Shown here one piece after another: positions 12,645 through 24,083 of a stretch of DNA of 64,000 bases. Numbering within the stretch: position 1 is the first letter of the stretch; each line of letters starts with the position of its first letter. A program made the position numbers and the translations under genes. The DNA lies in contig MNCI01007937.1 in NCBI GenBank assembly GCA_015680685.1, positions 349,046-413,045 of the forward strand, in the 5' to 3' direction. Source of the DNA: Gnetum montanum. Its lineage: Eukaryota > Streptophyta > Gnetopsida > Gnetales > Gnetaceae. Below the pieces are notes generated by a model, which made no database searches, was not told the DNA's origin, and worked only from the letters and a program-made list of their open reading frames with translations.

Positions 12645-13252
12645 TGATGAGTGGCGAGGTACCCCTACACTCAACCATACGAATACAAGTGTTTCATGCG
12701 TGATTCGGTCGAACGCCAAGGACTAAGTGCATATGTGCCTTAATAGAACACTCAGGGTTAATCAATTGTTGTCTTGCTAAACTTACTTATATTGTCACAG
12801 TTGTATGGTTAAGTAAGCTTGAGGTATATGATTTTTTATAACTTTTATCTTTTTGATGTCTTATGCTAATAAGGGAAAGGGAAAGAGAACTAAGTGACTA
12901 ACTTACATTAACTATTCATTAACTAAGTTCTAATTGTTCCTAACACCAGTATCTGTTCCCACTTACCGCACANTATGCTGCAAGGTTTATCATAAAGTTC
13001 GTCTTTATTGCTGTACACAAATGTGTGCTCAGGAACAAATTACTTGAATAAAGATCCGTTCACTCTATGACTCCTATTGCGGGCACACAAAAATTATTCT
13101 AACTCTGGAATGATGAAACTGCAAGAGTTTGGCTAAGGGTCCAAGTCTAACTACTTGAACAAAGGGCACTGCCTGTTATTTATAGAAGATGAGGTAGGAT
13201 GCGATATCGCGTGGCGGATGCGATATCGTGTACACAATATTGCGGCTCATCA
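12645..13252 (-). repeat. 3' LTR of element B
   Basis: It runs from TGATGAG to CTCATCA and abuts the polypurine tract at 13253. It is 608 bp against 833 bp for the partner LTR (21456-22288); the missing middle coincides with a single unknown base at 12973. U3 (right end) has GCGATATCGC palindromes. The remaining sequence matches the partner well, with mostly C/T and G/A differences. Confidence 0.9.
12973..12973. other. Ambiguous base marking a likely collapsed or missing segment
   Basis: A lone n sits where the left LTR of B jumps from TTACCGCACA to TATGCTGCAAGG, skipping about 200 bp that the right LTR has (about 21785-21975). It may be an assembly join rather than a biological deletion. 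Confidence 0.6.
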
Positions 13253-13264
13253 TACCCCCATGAC
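13253..13264 (-). other. Polypurine tract of element B
   Basis: Minus-strand GTCATGGGGGTA directly next to the 3' LTR, identical to the tract of A and E. Confidence 0.85.
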
Positions 13265-15136
13265 TAAATGAAAACTCGTCCTTGAGTTCCTTACAAAATA
13301 TTGGGATGGTATGGGATTATTGACTTGAATGACAACTAATGGTGAATGGGATGATGTGTGAACAGATCAACATTACAATACATGGCAACATTAGTATTCA
13401 TAACCACAAGAGTGAACACTATACACAATTGACATCTAACCTTATTTGGCAACTGAGAGAGAAGAGAGAGAGAGAGAAAAGAAGAAGACATGTTACTGCT
13501 AACACTAGGATTGCGCCTTCCATTGTCCATCCATAACCTCGTTATCAATTTTTTTCCTTGCACAACTATTCCAGCACCAGTCCATCCTAAGTGTTTCCTC
13601 CAGGTCCAGTCCATTACTGTATGATTGTCATTTGCACACACAACACAGTCACATATGAGCAAGGATAAGTAAATCACAATACAGTTGATACCTTGCCTCA
13701 GTGTAAGGTTCATTGGCTGGGTTGTGATATGGCTGATATAGATTCTGGAGATATAACATTGGTGACTACCCAAGGTGTAGGGGTTAAGAGAAAATTGAAA
13801 AAGTTGGACCAAGACCCCCATGACTAAGAGCAATCCTTCGGTAGTGATAGAATGGAAAAAGATAAGGAATAAGAAAGATGGAGAAAAAAAAACAACGTCA
13901 ATGTCGATAAAATGGATATCAGAAGTGGGAATGAACAAAACAAATGTTGATTGAGGAAATGTTTAAGGGAAAGAAGTTAACTGATGCGCCAAATAGGAAT
14001 GCCAATGAGTCCTCCCCAAAGCAGGATCATGCCCTTTATGCCCTAACAAACCCACATTCAATGAGTCTGTAGGATCTAGAAATGTCATTAGGAAGCAAGA
14101 GTTAAAGTCTTAACCATAAGAATTTACCAAAAAGAATACAATGCATCAACCAAAATATAGACTACTGATACAACTGGCAAGGAGGTGGAAAATGGAGAAA
14201 GAATGATGGGAAGAAGAGAATGGAATGGAGTTCCAAGAACAAGGTAGTGTACAGCCCCTTGTGTATTTATGGTTAGTGTGACTTAGTAGATCTCATTCCA
14301 AATCCAGCCTTAAACAATCCACATCCAGTGACTTCGCATTAATACACTTGGGAAATCCATCCACTTGAAGTAATAGGAATGCTTCTGCTAAAGAGTCACC
14401 ACCATTCTGAGGAAATGAGAAAGGGAAAAATAGGAAGTAAGAAAGGGCCTTAGTTAGAGGAAACATGTTTGTTTAGTTCTATAACCAGTGCTTGTAGCCC
14501 AGATGATTATTTTGTCTAAGGGGTCTGCTTTGAATTCTCACTTTTTTTTTTACGTGAGAACCACACCATGCAAAGACTTATTATTTTTATTAGCTTAGCT
14601 TCCTGATAATGGAGTAATGTCAGAATGGTAAGGAAAAATCAAGAAGAAAACATTCAAGCACCCAAGAGAATGGCCAGCACAAATGCATCAAATCCCCTTG
14701 AAGTCACACCCTTTTCAGTCCTTGAGTCCTTCCTCAGTTTGAGAAATGCCCAGTCACCAATTCATTAATAGTTTTATTATTAAGAAAGGGACCGTACAAT
14801 TCCAAGCCAAGAGAGACCATAGAAATTTATAAATGCATGGATGACGTGGACTCATTGCCTACTATATCAAACGAACCATACGTTAGTATCAACAGTATAA
14901 CTCCAAGGTAAAAACCAAACATTAGCAATCAATAGAATATAGTTCATATCACCATTAAGAGCACTTATTAGGTGATGAACCTATCAAAACAAACAAACAC
15001 ACAAAGAAATGAAAAAGTATAAATGATGTTGCAAAACAAAAACAAGAAAAGTTAAAGAAATTTGTAAAACAAAAATGTGTAAAATAAAAAACTTAAAAAA
15101 GGAACTAAGGGCCTCAAATGATCAGCAATGATGGCC
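13265..15136 (-). other. Spacer of element B; ORFX missing
   Basis: Just after the polypurine tract the sequence follows the 3' ends of C and E for about 70 bp, then diverges. A second AGTCATGGGGG word occurs at 13811-13828, the position that lies upstream of ORFX in C, D and E, so only about 550 bp remain where those elements carry 1.6-3 kb. Beyond it are the shared spacer blocks (TCCTCCCCAAAGCAGGATCAT near 14010, CTTGAAGTCACACCCTTTTC near 14695). A 200-codon open frame at 13336-13938 (minus) is hydrophobic at its start but resembles nothing I recognise and no other copy here has it. Confidence 0.6.
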
Positions 15137-15187
15137 ATCTCCCCCATGACTGTGTTGGAAGGAGGAGATCCAAAATAATGAGTAGGG

Positions 15188-16440
15188 TTATCCCTTCTCA
15201 GAGGTATTATGTGCATTGGTCGTTCTAAGTTCATGGAAGGGTTTGGTTTGTTGCACATTAACTAGTAATCTCTTATCAAGGCTCTCAGGTTTGTATATGG
15301 TCATGGCCCTTGAAGGAAAGGTTTTATGAATAATGTAAGGTCCTTCCCATAGTGTTTGAAATTTTGTGTGTTGTGGCACACGTGTGGGATTCCAATAGAG
15401 AACCTTATCTCCTAGTTGAATCTTCAAGTCATGGCGTTGCTTGTTATATGCCTTGTGCAACTCATTTGATGACAGGGTAGCTAATCGATTTTTGTCTAGC
15501 ATGTGTAAAGTTTCCAACCTTTGCTTTTGTGCTAGATCAAGATCGAGGTGGAGGTCACAAGCCATTGATAATGTACAGAGCTCGATTTGAATTGGGAGCG
15601 TTGGAAGCTTTCCGTACACTAACTCATAGGGAGAGTAGCCTATAGGGAGTTTTCAAGTGGAGCGGTATGCCTAAAGAGCATCATTTAGTTTAGTGCTCCA
15701 ATCTTGCTTATACTTGCTAATTGTCCTTGTCAATATTTTAGTGATCTCCGTGTTGGTGACCTCAGCTTGTTCTTTAGCTTGGGGGTGATAAGGTGTAGTC
15801 AATTTATGTTCAACCCCTAAGCATTGCAGTAATTTCTAAAAATTTGCACCTGTGAAATGTGTTCTATTATCCGAAATAAGTGCACATGGCACACCAAACC
15901 TATTTACAATTTTTTGTTACTCAAATCGTGTAGCTGTAGATGATGTGCAGTTCGTAACAACAGCTACTTTAGTCCATTTCGTTAAATAGTCTACGACAAC
16001 TACAATGTAAGCTTTTCCATTGGACATTGGTGTAATGGGCCCCATAAAGTCTATTCCCAAAATTTCAAAGGGTTCTAATGGTTGAATCCATTATTGCAGA
16101 CCCTCCATTCTAGCAGTCATTCCCCCATCACGTTGATAGCATTCAAAAGATTGGACAAATTGATGGGCGTCCCGAAATAATGTTGGCCAGTAATATCCTG
16201 CAAGCAGGATCTTAATAGTCATTCATCTCCCTGCATAGTGACCCCCATAAGGGCCCTCATGAGCATCTTGGAGAACTCTTAGTTGGTCTACCTCGGGCAT
16301 GCACCATCGAACCAAGCCATCAGGACACACTTTGTAAAGTTGTCCGTTGATCTCCATAAAGTACTTGGCTCTGTGAAGAAATTGTTATTTCTTTCTAAAG
16401 CCTAACTCCTGTGGTTTTTTTTGGGTAAGGAGATAGGTGA
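15188..16440 (-). pseudogene. Integrase of element B (nearly readable, few breaks)
   Basis: In sense order: an H2C2-type N-terminus near 16180-16290 (HEGPYGGHYAGR, then GYYWPTLF); the zinc Cys pair region near 16131-16170 reads SFECYQR, so both cysteines of the usual C-x2-C are displaced or lost. The core keeps GIDFMGPIT (first Asp), ISDNRTHF (second Asp) and a KEQAEVTN (Glu) box. The C-terminal domain is in the 143-codon frame at 15188-15619 (KLPTLPIQIEL, KFQTLWEGPYI). No chromodomain follows. It would insert element DNA into the host genome. Scattered stops indicate inactivity. Confidence 0.9.
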
Positions 16441-17060
16441 GAATGCTACTATACCAATTCATCTTTGTGGGTTGGTTATTCACTACACCAGTAAAGAGGG
16501 CTTCATCAGGAAAATGATCAGACATTACATATTCATCCTTTTTGCTATCCCAGTGCAACCGAGATAAATGATCTGCAACCACATTCTCGGTGCCTTTTCG
16601 ATCAACCATCATTAGATCAAACTCCTATAGGATTACCAACCATTGTATAATATGAGGGCTAATCATTGGCTTGTTCATGAGGAACCAGATGACACTATGA
16701 TCCATGTGAATGAACACTTTGTAACCTAACACATAGTGCCTAAACTTATCTAGTGCAAACACTACAACCATTAACTCTTTTTCTGTAGTTGTGTAGTTAA
16801 GTTGTGCATTGGTGATACTCCTACTTGCACAATGGATGTAGTAAGGACATTTTTGGTCATCTAACTATGTAAGTACGGATCCTAAAGCATAATTGGATGT
16901 GTCAGTCATTATATGGAATGGTATGGACCAGTTAGGAGCTTGTAGAATGGGAGTTTCTACAAGCTTTTGTTTTAGAGTTTGGAATGCTTGTTCACATTTC
17001 CTGGTCCACTTGAATGGTACATCCTTCTTTGTTAGCTCTACTAATGGTTTTGCAATCTTG
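16441..17060 (-). pseudogene. RNase H of element B (degraded)
   Basis: FHIMTDTSNYALGSVL near 16890-16940 gives the first catalytic Asp; ASRSITNAQLNYTTTEKEL and FALDKFRHYVLG follow, then VIWFLMNKPMIS and the 75-codon block at 16385-16612 with RKGTENVVADHLSRL, the canonical C-terminal end of Ty3/Gypsy RNase H. A few stop codons interrupt it. Confidence 0.9.
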
Positions 17061-17830
17061 GAGAAGTTCTCAATGAATCTCCTATAATAGCCAATGTGTC
17101 CAAGGAACGATTGAATGTCTTTGATAGTTTCCGATTGTCAGGTGATTCCTTGGATGACCCTAATTTTATCTGGGTCTATCTCTATTCCTGCATGTGAAAA
17201 TTTATGCCCAAGTACTATGCCTTCTTGGACCATTAAATGGCTTTTTTGCTAGTTGAGCCTTAAATTAGTTTCTACACACCTTTTCAGCACTTGCTCTAAT
17301 CGGTCCAATGGTTGATCAAAACTTGTTCCATAGGTGGAGAAGTCATCCATAAAGACTTCTACTCCGTTTCCTATCTGCTATTGGAATATGCTTAGAACTA
17401 GGCGTTGAAACGTGGTAGGAGCATTGTACAAGCCAAACGACATTTTTTTATATGCAAAAGTTCCCCAAGGACTGGTGAACGTTGTCTTAGCTTGGTCTTC
17501 TGGGGCTATTCGTATTTGGTTGTATCCACTATAGCCATCCAGAAAATTGTAATAGCGATGCCTTACTATGGTGTCTAAGACTTGGTCAACGAATGGCAGC
17601 GGAAAGTGATCCTTAAATGTTTTCATGTTCAGCAGCCTAAAATCTATGCACACCCTCCATTTGCCTCCCTTTTTAGGCACGATCACTAGAGGGCTAACCC
17701 ATTCGCTATCAGCAATGGGGTATATGAACCTAGCCTTAAGAAGCTATTCTATTTCTTCTTTCACTACTTGCTTCAATTTTGGGTTCAATCATCTTTGTGT
17801 TTGTTTTTGAGGTTCCAAGGAGGGGTTAGT
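17061..17830 (-). pseudogene. Reverse transcriptase of element B (best preserved RT)
   Basis: The open block at 17378-17686 covers the fingers and palm (PKKGGKWRVCIDFRLLN, DGYSGYNQIRIAPED, PWGTFAYKKMSFGLYNAP). The active-site F-M-D-D box is intact at 17342-17350. Thumb/connection sequence (GHIGYYRRFIENFSK) follows towards 17100. In-frame stops occur, for example just before the FMDD box and near 17755. It copies element RNA into DNA in the family. Upstream sequence (17789-18061) is the protease-RT linker. Confidence 0.92.
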
Positions 17831-18074
17831 GTAAATCCTATGTTGGCATATCCAAGGATCTATTCTAGTTAATTCGGGATATGACCAGGCAAAGGCTTTT
17901 GACCACTTTTTTATTACCTTTAGTAGTCTTTCCTTTTGTTTGGTAGCAAGTCTTGCATTGATGATTACCGGTTTTCCATTTTTGAGGGTCATATATTCCA
18001 GACCGGTGGGTAATGGTTTCAAATCTAGGGACTCTTGTTTAAATTTTTTAGGAATTTCCAACTTCCCCTAGTTG

Positions 18075-18860
18075 ATGTTTTCAAGGTTAAGGCTTTGAAG
18101 TTGGCAGCGAACTTGCTCTAGTGTATCTATGCTTTCGATAAAAGCACTAGTTACTCCCTCAGTTAGTTCCATGCACATTAGTGAGTTGCTCTCTTGATCA
18201 GCCATCAACCACTAGGTGTCTTCTTGTCGTGTGGCTGCTGCATATAGGCACTTTTGTATATTAATGTCTTGTGCACACTGGTTGCATGCAGGCAATGCTA
18301 AACTTTGCACAACCCATGATCTCTGCACACAATTGCACCCTGTATCACTGTATGCAATGCATGGAACCTTCTTCTTCTCAATCTTTCCAAAAGTGTTCTT
18401 CTTGGATATTTCCAGGGAAAGATCATGGATTCCTAGGCATGCATCCATAGTACTTAGCCATGCCCTTCCCATTATTATTGGGAAGTCCTCTTTACCGTTG
18501 TTCACTTGTATCACTAGGAAATCAGCTAGGTACAACCACCCACACATAGTGGTAATGATGTCCTCCACTAGTCCCAAGGGAAGAGTGATGGACTAGTCAG
18601 CTAGCTCTAGGTGAATATTGCTCTTTCTTAATGGAGGCAGGTTCCAAGCTTTGTACATCTCTTGTGATATTAGGTTGACTCTGGAACCTGAGTCTAGAAG
18701 AGCTTTACATGGCCCATTCCCAGCAACTTGGAGATAGATTAGAGGGCTTCCAGGATAAGAGAATTTCTTGGGAAGGTGGCCAACCTTTATCCAGTTAGTA
18801 ATGGCATGTGTTAACATAACCGTATGTGTTGAGCTCGGTGTTTGGTTTGAAGGGAACTTT
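18075..18860 (-). pseudogene. Aspartic protease of element B
   Basis: A retropepsin-like domain spans the C-terminal third of the frame at 18593-19003 and the frame at 18212-18577. The catalytic motif is intact (ALLDSGSRVN, Asp at codon 104 of the first frame), followed by NLISQEMYKAW, then IIMGRAWLST in the second frame, the [IL]-x-G-R-x-W-L motif typical of plant Ty3/Gypsy proteases. A stop between the two frames (near 18593) is the visible break. It would process gag-pol. A cysteine-rich tail (TGCNCVQR, PACNQCAQD) precedes the RT linker. Confidence 0.88.
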
Positions 18861-21310
18861 GAAGCCGTATTTGATGGCGAGGTGTTCAGAGGTTCAACCA
18901 CTGGTGGTTGTGAGGGCTTGGTTGGACTGTTGGTTTTGAAGAAAGGTATTTTCTTTATAAGGTTATTAGAACCAATTGTGCGTTGAGGATTCATATCCCT
19001 CATGGCATTACGTTGCTACGGTTGAGTAGGGAGTTCCCCTTGCATTATTGGAGTGGGTGGTAATGGAGCTATCAGTGTGAGAGTTGCCAATGGATTTAAA
19101 GGATGGTATGCTTGTGGGTTATCTCCCCTAGGAGAAGGAGTTGTATAATACTCCTGAGCTTGGTAGTGATGTTGTGGTGTAACATGACTAACAAAGTCAC
19201 AAGGAGAGATTCGATGCTGCACGTAGTAGCCATATGGGTCTAGTTGCCGGTAGGGGTATTGTTGCCTTGGTGGTGACATCTCCCATGACTATGGGTATTG
19301 CCATTGTTGATGTTGCTCAACTGGTTGTGGTGGAGTTCCACTTGGATAATATGTTGAAGGTTAGTGGAATTGCCTTGGGTTACATTGGGGATAAGGTAAT
19401 CATTGGGGTGCTTGCAGTTTATTAAGTCGTGGGTTGAGTGCATACACCCCAAACTCTTGTAGATGTGAGATCACTAGGCAACATCCCTTAGGATGGTTGT
19501 ATTGGCATATCTCACATCCACTATCATTGTCCATGTCTAAATCCACAACCTCTTTAGTGATGGCCATTTTGCCCTTACCCTTGTTACGTGCATTGTCCAC
19601 TTCTCTCTTTTTCATTTTGTCATGGTCACTACCTTGCTCCCTAGACTCCTCTACAATTTTAAGAATAGTTTCAAACCTACTATCTAGGGAGTCCCACATT
19701 TGGTCTACCTTTGTTGATACTTTTGTTGTTAACTTTTGGAGTAGCAAAGTTTTTCTATTCACCATCTCTTTGAGTGGTGACTCTTCTTCCTCCTCACAGA
19801 ATCTCACTCCTCTTTTTCGAAGGAAAGGATCTTGGTTCTCCTTCTTCTTCACCTTCATCGTCTCCTTCTTCCTTGGCTACTTGCTTTAGCAATCTATGAA
19901 TTTGATGAGACCTAAGCTATGATAATCTTCCTTGGGCATATGTTCCAAGGGTTCTTCTTGTTTCATGCCGAAGTCCATCCATGAGATGGCGTAGTTACCC
20001 TCGCTACGAATAACCATGGCTAGGGCAACGAAGTAACAGTGTGTAATAATGGCCCATGGTAGCATCCAAGGGTTCATGATTTCCTTGCTTCCATTCTTGG
20101 ATTTGCTTTCATAGGTTAGACACTCAGAAGTATGTTTGATACTTATCATTGAACAATTCTAACATTGTACTCCACCTCCGAATGGATTCCGGTTCTAAGG
20201 ACTGGTACCAGCTTTTAGCTTCTTTCACTAGTGTCCTTGGGAATAACTTGAGTTTTTGTCATTCGTTTTCTATGTTTTGAAAGGCACATGCATTGTGGAA
20301 TGCTTGTAAATGATTTTGAGGATCAACGTTGTATCCCCGTTCAAATCATGGAATGCTATTCATGTCTAACCTCTTGATCCTACTATTCTTTTGGTGCCTT
20401 GTTGGAAATCTTACGGCCTCCGTTATATCTAGCATGCTTCTAGTTGCGAGTAGGGGTTCTTCGTGATCATATCATTCATAGTGTCTATGGTGTCTACGCG
20501 GTTCCCTACTCTCCCTTCTTTTATGCCTTGATTCCTTAGAGTGCCCTCGTCCTCGTTCTCGATTGTCTCGTCGATGTTTTTCATTCTGTTTTCCTTTATC
20601 CTCATGGTTGGTTTCCTTATGACTGCATCCGAACATTGAAGGAGAGGGTGAAGGTGACGATGAAGGTGAAGAAGAAGGAGAACCATCTCCATGACAGTAT
20701 TTTCTACCTTCTCTTCAGTGGTCTTGGCCTTGATCGTGATCATGATCAGAACGTTTGCCCTTATCATGTGTTTGTGTTCCCTTGTTGAACACTTTGTGTT
20801 CATGGGGATTAGAGCCAGGGTTGTGAACCGTGGAGTGGAGGTTCTAATACACCACCTCCTAACCATCATTAGGAGGGGAAACATCGTTTGGTGGGGAACT
20901 TGTTGAAGCAGGTTCACCACCCTCAATTTCGCTTAAGACATGTGGTAACTTTCCTATCGCAAGTCCCTTTGACGTTGTACTTCTATGGGATGATATTCCC
21001 TTATGTCATGATCGCATGCAACATATTCTGCATAGAAAAGTGGCATGGCTATTCGTGTGAGAGCACGAAGGAGCATGTTAGGGATTGATCGGTCTGGAGG
21101 CAACACTATGTTACCCTCCAAGTCTCTCCAATGCAGTTGTTCATCTTGGTGGAGAATAAAGGTGAATTCAGGTACATACTCATCGTGATGAGTATATACC
21201 ACATGAAATTGTTGAGGAACTGGCAGATCTTGGTTATGTGTATTATGCCACTGAATGCCTCTTGTGTTAGTCCTAGGCAGTGAAGTGATCCTATGCGAAG
21301 AAGAAGACAT
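18861..21310 (-). pseudogene. gag of element B
   Basis: The start at 21310 (MSSSSHRITS) is supported by the conserved N-terminal block FTFILHQDEQLHWRDLEGN shared with A, D and E. After a frame change comes a serine/arginine-rich region (about 20450-20720), then the retrotransposon gag core with ENEWQKLKLFPRTLVKEA and WYQSLEPES near 20190-20290. Towards the C-terminus an unusual CEICQYNHPKGCC cluster (19480-19520) sits where a zinc knuckle is expected, then a proline/tyrosine/glutamine-rich tail (19016-19279). Several stops and frameshifts disrupt it. Gag packages element RNA into particles. Confidence 0.88.
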
Positions 21311-21435
21311 TTTTGTCTTATTCGGTGTATGATGTATTGTTGTCTTATCTTTCTTTGATTAACCCTAACGGTTCGTTCTAATGTTCCAATGATATGGATG
21401 ATTTCCTATGTTCTACACAGTACACAAATAACTAA

Positions 21436-21455
21436 GTCCCTAGCAACGATGCCTA
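21436..21455 (-). other. Primer binding site of element B (tRNA-Asp-like, mutated)
   Basis: The minus strand next to the 5' LTR reads TAGGCATCGTTGCTAGGGAC, a worn version of the tRNA-Asp-complementary site (TGGCGCCGTTGCCGGGGAC as I recall the plant sequence). Confidence 0.75.
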
Positions 21456-22288
21456 TGATGAGTGGCGAGGTACCCCTACACTCAACCATACGAATATGAG
21501 CATTTCATGCACGATCCAGTTGAACTCCAAGGACTAAGTGCTTATGGGCCTTAATGAAACACTCAGGGTTAATCAATCATTGTCTTCCCAAACTTACTTG
21601 TATTGTCATAGTTGTATGATTAAGTAAGCTTGAGGTATATGATTTTTTATAACTTTTATCTTTTTGATGTCTTATGCTAATAAGGGAAAGGGAAAGATAA
21701 CTAAGTGACTAACATACATTAACTATTCATTAACTAAGTTCTAATTGTTCCCAACACCAATATCCATTCCCACTTACCACACACATCCTGAACCAATGCA
21801 ACGCTACTAGGATTACCAAACGCTAATCGTTACTGGGTTACCAAGCGCTACATGCTTGCTTGAAGTGGTCGTACGAAGTGTACTTAACTAAGAGGATTGA
21901 AGGTTGAGAGAGAGATTAATTAGCTAGGAAAGCATTTAACATTCAACAATAATTAATTACTAATTAGCTTAATCTGTATCCTACAAGGTTTATCATAAAG
22001 TTCATCTTTATTGCCGTACACAAATGTGTGCTCAGGTACAAATTGCTCGAATAAAGATCCATTCACTTTATGACTCCTACTGCGGGCACAAAGAACTTAT
22101 TCTAATTCTGGAATGGTGAAACTGCAAGAGTTTGGCTAAGGGTCTAAGTCTAACTACTTGAACAAAGGGCACCACGTCTTATTTATAGAAGATGAGGCAG
22201 GACGCGATATCGTGTATGCAATATCATGTGGCGGATGCGATATCGCATGGTGGATGCGATTTCACGTATGCGATATCGCGGCTTATTA
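21456..22288 (-). repeat. 5' LTR of element B
   Basis: It runs from TGATGAG to a worn CTTATTA end (from CTCATCA), flanked by ACCAC. U3 at the right end has an array of GATATC-centred palindromes (22204-22279), including GGATGCGATATCGC at 22233-22246, then a TATA-like TTATTTATAG near 22178-22187. The first 40 or so bases are nearly identical to the LTR of C at 56875, so B and C are close relatives at the U5 end. Confidence 0.92.
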
Positions 22289-22293
22289 ACCAC
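22289..22293. repeat. Target-site duplication, right copy (ACCAC)
   Basis: It matches 12640-12644 and marks the right edge of B's insertion in A's gag. Confidence 0.9.
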
Positions 22294-23955
22294 TTTATCA
22301 AGTGGTGCCTCCTTCTCATTCTCACAGGAATGAACCTCTCTCTTATAGATAGAGGGGTCTATATTATATTCTTCTACACAATCTCTCTTTTTCAACTCCC
22401 CTTCCTCTTTGGCCACTTGCTTAATGAGCCTTTGAATCTAATCAACCCTTAGCTTAGAAAGTCTTCCTTGGGCATAGATCCCAAGGGTTCTCCTTGTTTT
22501 AGTTCTAAGCCCATCTATGATATGGTGTAATTGATCCCTTTGAGAATATCTATGGCCTAGGCATTGGTGCAACAAATAATAGTACATGCCCATGATAACA
22601 TCCAAGGACTCCTGAGTGTCTTATTTCCATCCTTGGATTTACCTCCTTAAATTGGGCACTTTAGAATACATTTAATATTTGTCATTGAACATCTCTAGCA
22701 TCATACTCCATCCTTGAATGGATTCTGATTCCAAGGACCAGTACCAAATTTTTGCCTCCTTTATGAGTATCCTTGGGAACAACATAAACGTTTGCCATTC
22801 ATTTTCCACATTCTACAAGGCACAAGCATCATGGAAGGCTTGTAAATGATTCTGTAGATTCGAATTATATCCCCCTTCAAACTTAAGGATATTGTTCATA
22901 TCTAGCCATTGAATGTGGCTATCCTTCAAGTGCCTAGTGGAAATTTTGATAGCCTCTAAAATATTCAGCATGTTTTTGGTAGCTAGAAGGGGATCATCAT
23001 AGTCATGATGATTTCTGTGATCCCTATCATGACTATGATGCCTATAATAAGTTTTTCTATGCCTTTGTTCTCTATGATGTTCTTCTTGAAATTGCTGCTC
23101 ATGCCCCTGGTTCTTATTATCTTGGTAGGATCTACGATCATCCCTATCTTGCCATTCATCTTTATCTTGATCTTTGTTGTTTCTACCATGGTCCTAGTCT
23201 CTGCTTCTCTTGTTTAGGTTGGAGGAGGGAGATGATGAGGATGATGATGATGAAGGCTAAGAGGAATGAGAATCAACACTTAAATGGTGCATACTGCCTC
23301 CTCTTCTTTGGTCCCTACCCCAATTAACATGTTTATCTTTCTCTTGGTGCTTATCATTGTTCCTACCTCTAGATGAATGGTTGTGGATACCATCTTTCAA
23401 GACCTTCTAATATTAAGACTTGTTCTTCCCATCATCAAGGTTGTCTAAAATTGACTACAATTGTTAGTTAAGGATCCCCTCATCAAAAATAGGAGGAGAA
23501 TCTGTGTATTGAGAGACACCTAAAAAGAAGTCCTTGCCTTCTTTGTGGATTTGCAGGAACAAGTGGTTAGTAAATCTTTTACCTTTTGAAGCCTCATATC
23601 AAGCTTTTATTTGTTGATCTTTCTTTCTTTGAGCCTTTGTGAGATGATAATCCTGATAGGCATGGTTTTGGACCTTGTACTATGCATTAATTTCAGCAAT
23701 GCCCTAGTTGATGAGATTGTTTAATAGCATTGTGGGAATATATTGGTTGGGAGGCAATACAATGTTGTCCTCCATGTCCCTCCATCATAGTTGCTCATCC
23801 TGATGTAGGATGAAGGTGAAATCTAGAGTGTAGTCATCTAGATAAGTGTAGACAACTTTGAATTGCTAGGACACTTGCGTCGTTTGGCCTTCTTGTCTTT
23901 GAGTGGATTCACTTACAAATGGTGGTGTAGAATTCTCCCTACAAGAAGAAGCCAT
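22289..23955 (-). pseudogene. gag of element A, N-terminal part (split by element B)
   Basis: The start at 23955 encodes MASSCRENS, followed by LDFTFILHQDEQLWWRDM, the conserved gag opening. A serine/arginine/histidine-rich stretch (about 22980-23260) and the gag core (CALxNVENEW, LFPRILIKEAKIW near 22740-22830) follow. The segment ends at the insertion point with KEEGELKKRDCVEEYN and KEAPLDKVVNK. It continues on the other side of B at 12644. Stops are present. Confidence 0.85.
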
Positions 23956-24083
23956 ATTAGTAATTTCTCAAAAGCAGTGTATGTTTAGTAATATTATGGT
24001 TTTTAATGATTTTGCTTTAAGTGTTCTTCTACAATGTCCTTAGATAATTTCATGATCTTTCCTATGTAGCGCACTTAGCTAAT
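23956..24083 (-). other. Leader of element A without a primer binding site
   Basis: It resembles the leaders of B and C (a CCTATGT word near 24061) but then joins the LTR directly through about 20 bp of unrelated sequence; the tRNA-Asp-like site present in B, C and D is absent. Confidence 0.6.

Noticed and set aside
13336-13938. A 200-codon open frame on the minus strand of B's spacer, hydrophobic at the start, at the place of an envelope-like gene
   Set aside because: No homologous frame in A, C, D or E, composition explained by a CT/T-rich strand, and no recognisable signal peptide-ectodomain-membrane pattern. Treated as chance.
18216-18596. A 126-codon plus-strand frame
   Set aside because: Antisense to the protease of B (MGRAWLST on the minus strand).
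19434-19889. A 151-codon plus-strand frame rich in serine and leucine
   Set aside because: It is the antisense of B's gag, which has the matching protein motifs on the minus strand.
22200-22280. Regularly spaced GATATC repeats that look like a small CRISPR-like array
   Set aside because: Repeats are under 15 bp, imperfect, inside an LTR of a plant retrotransposon; no cas-like genes. Interpreted as U3 palindromes.
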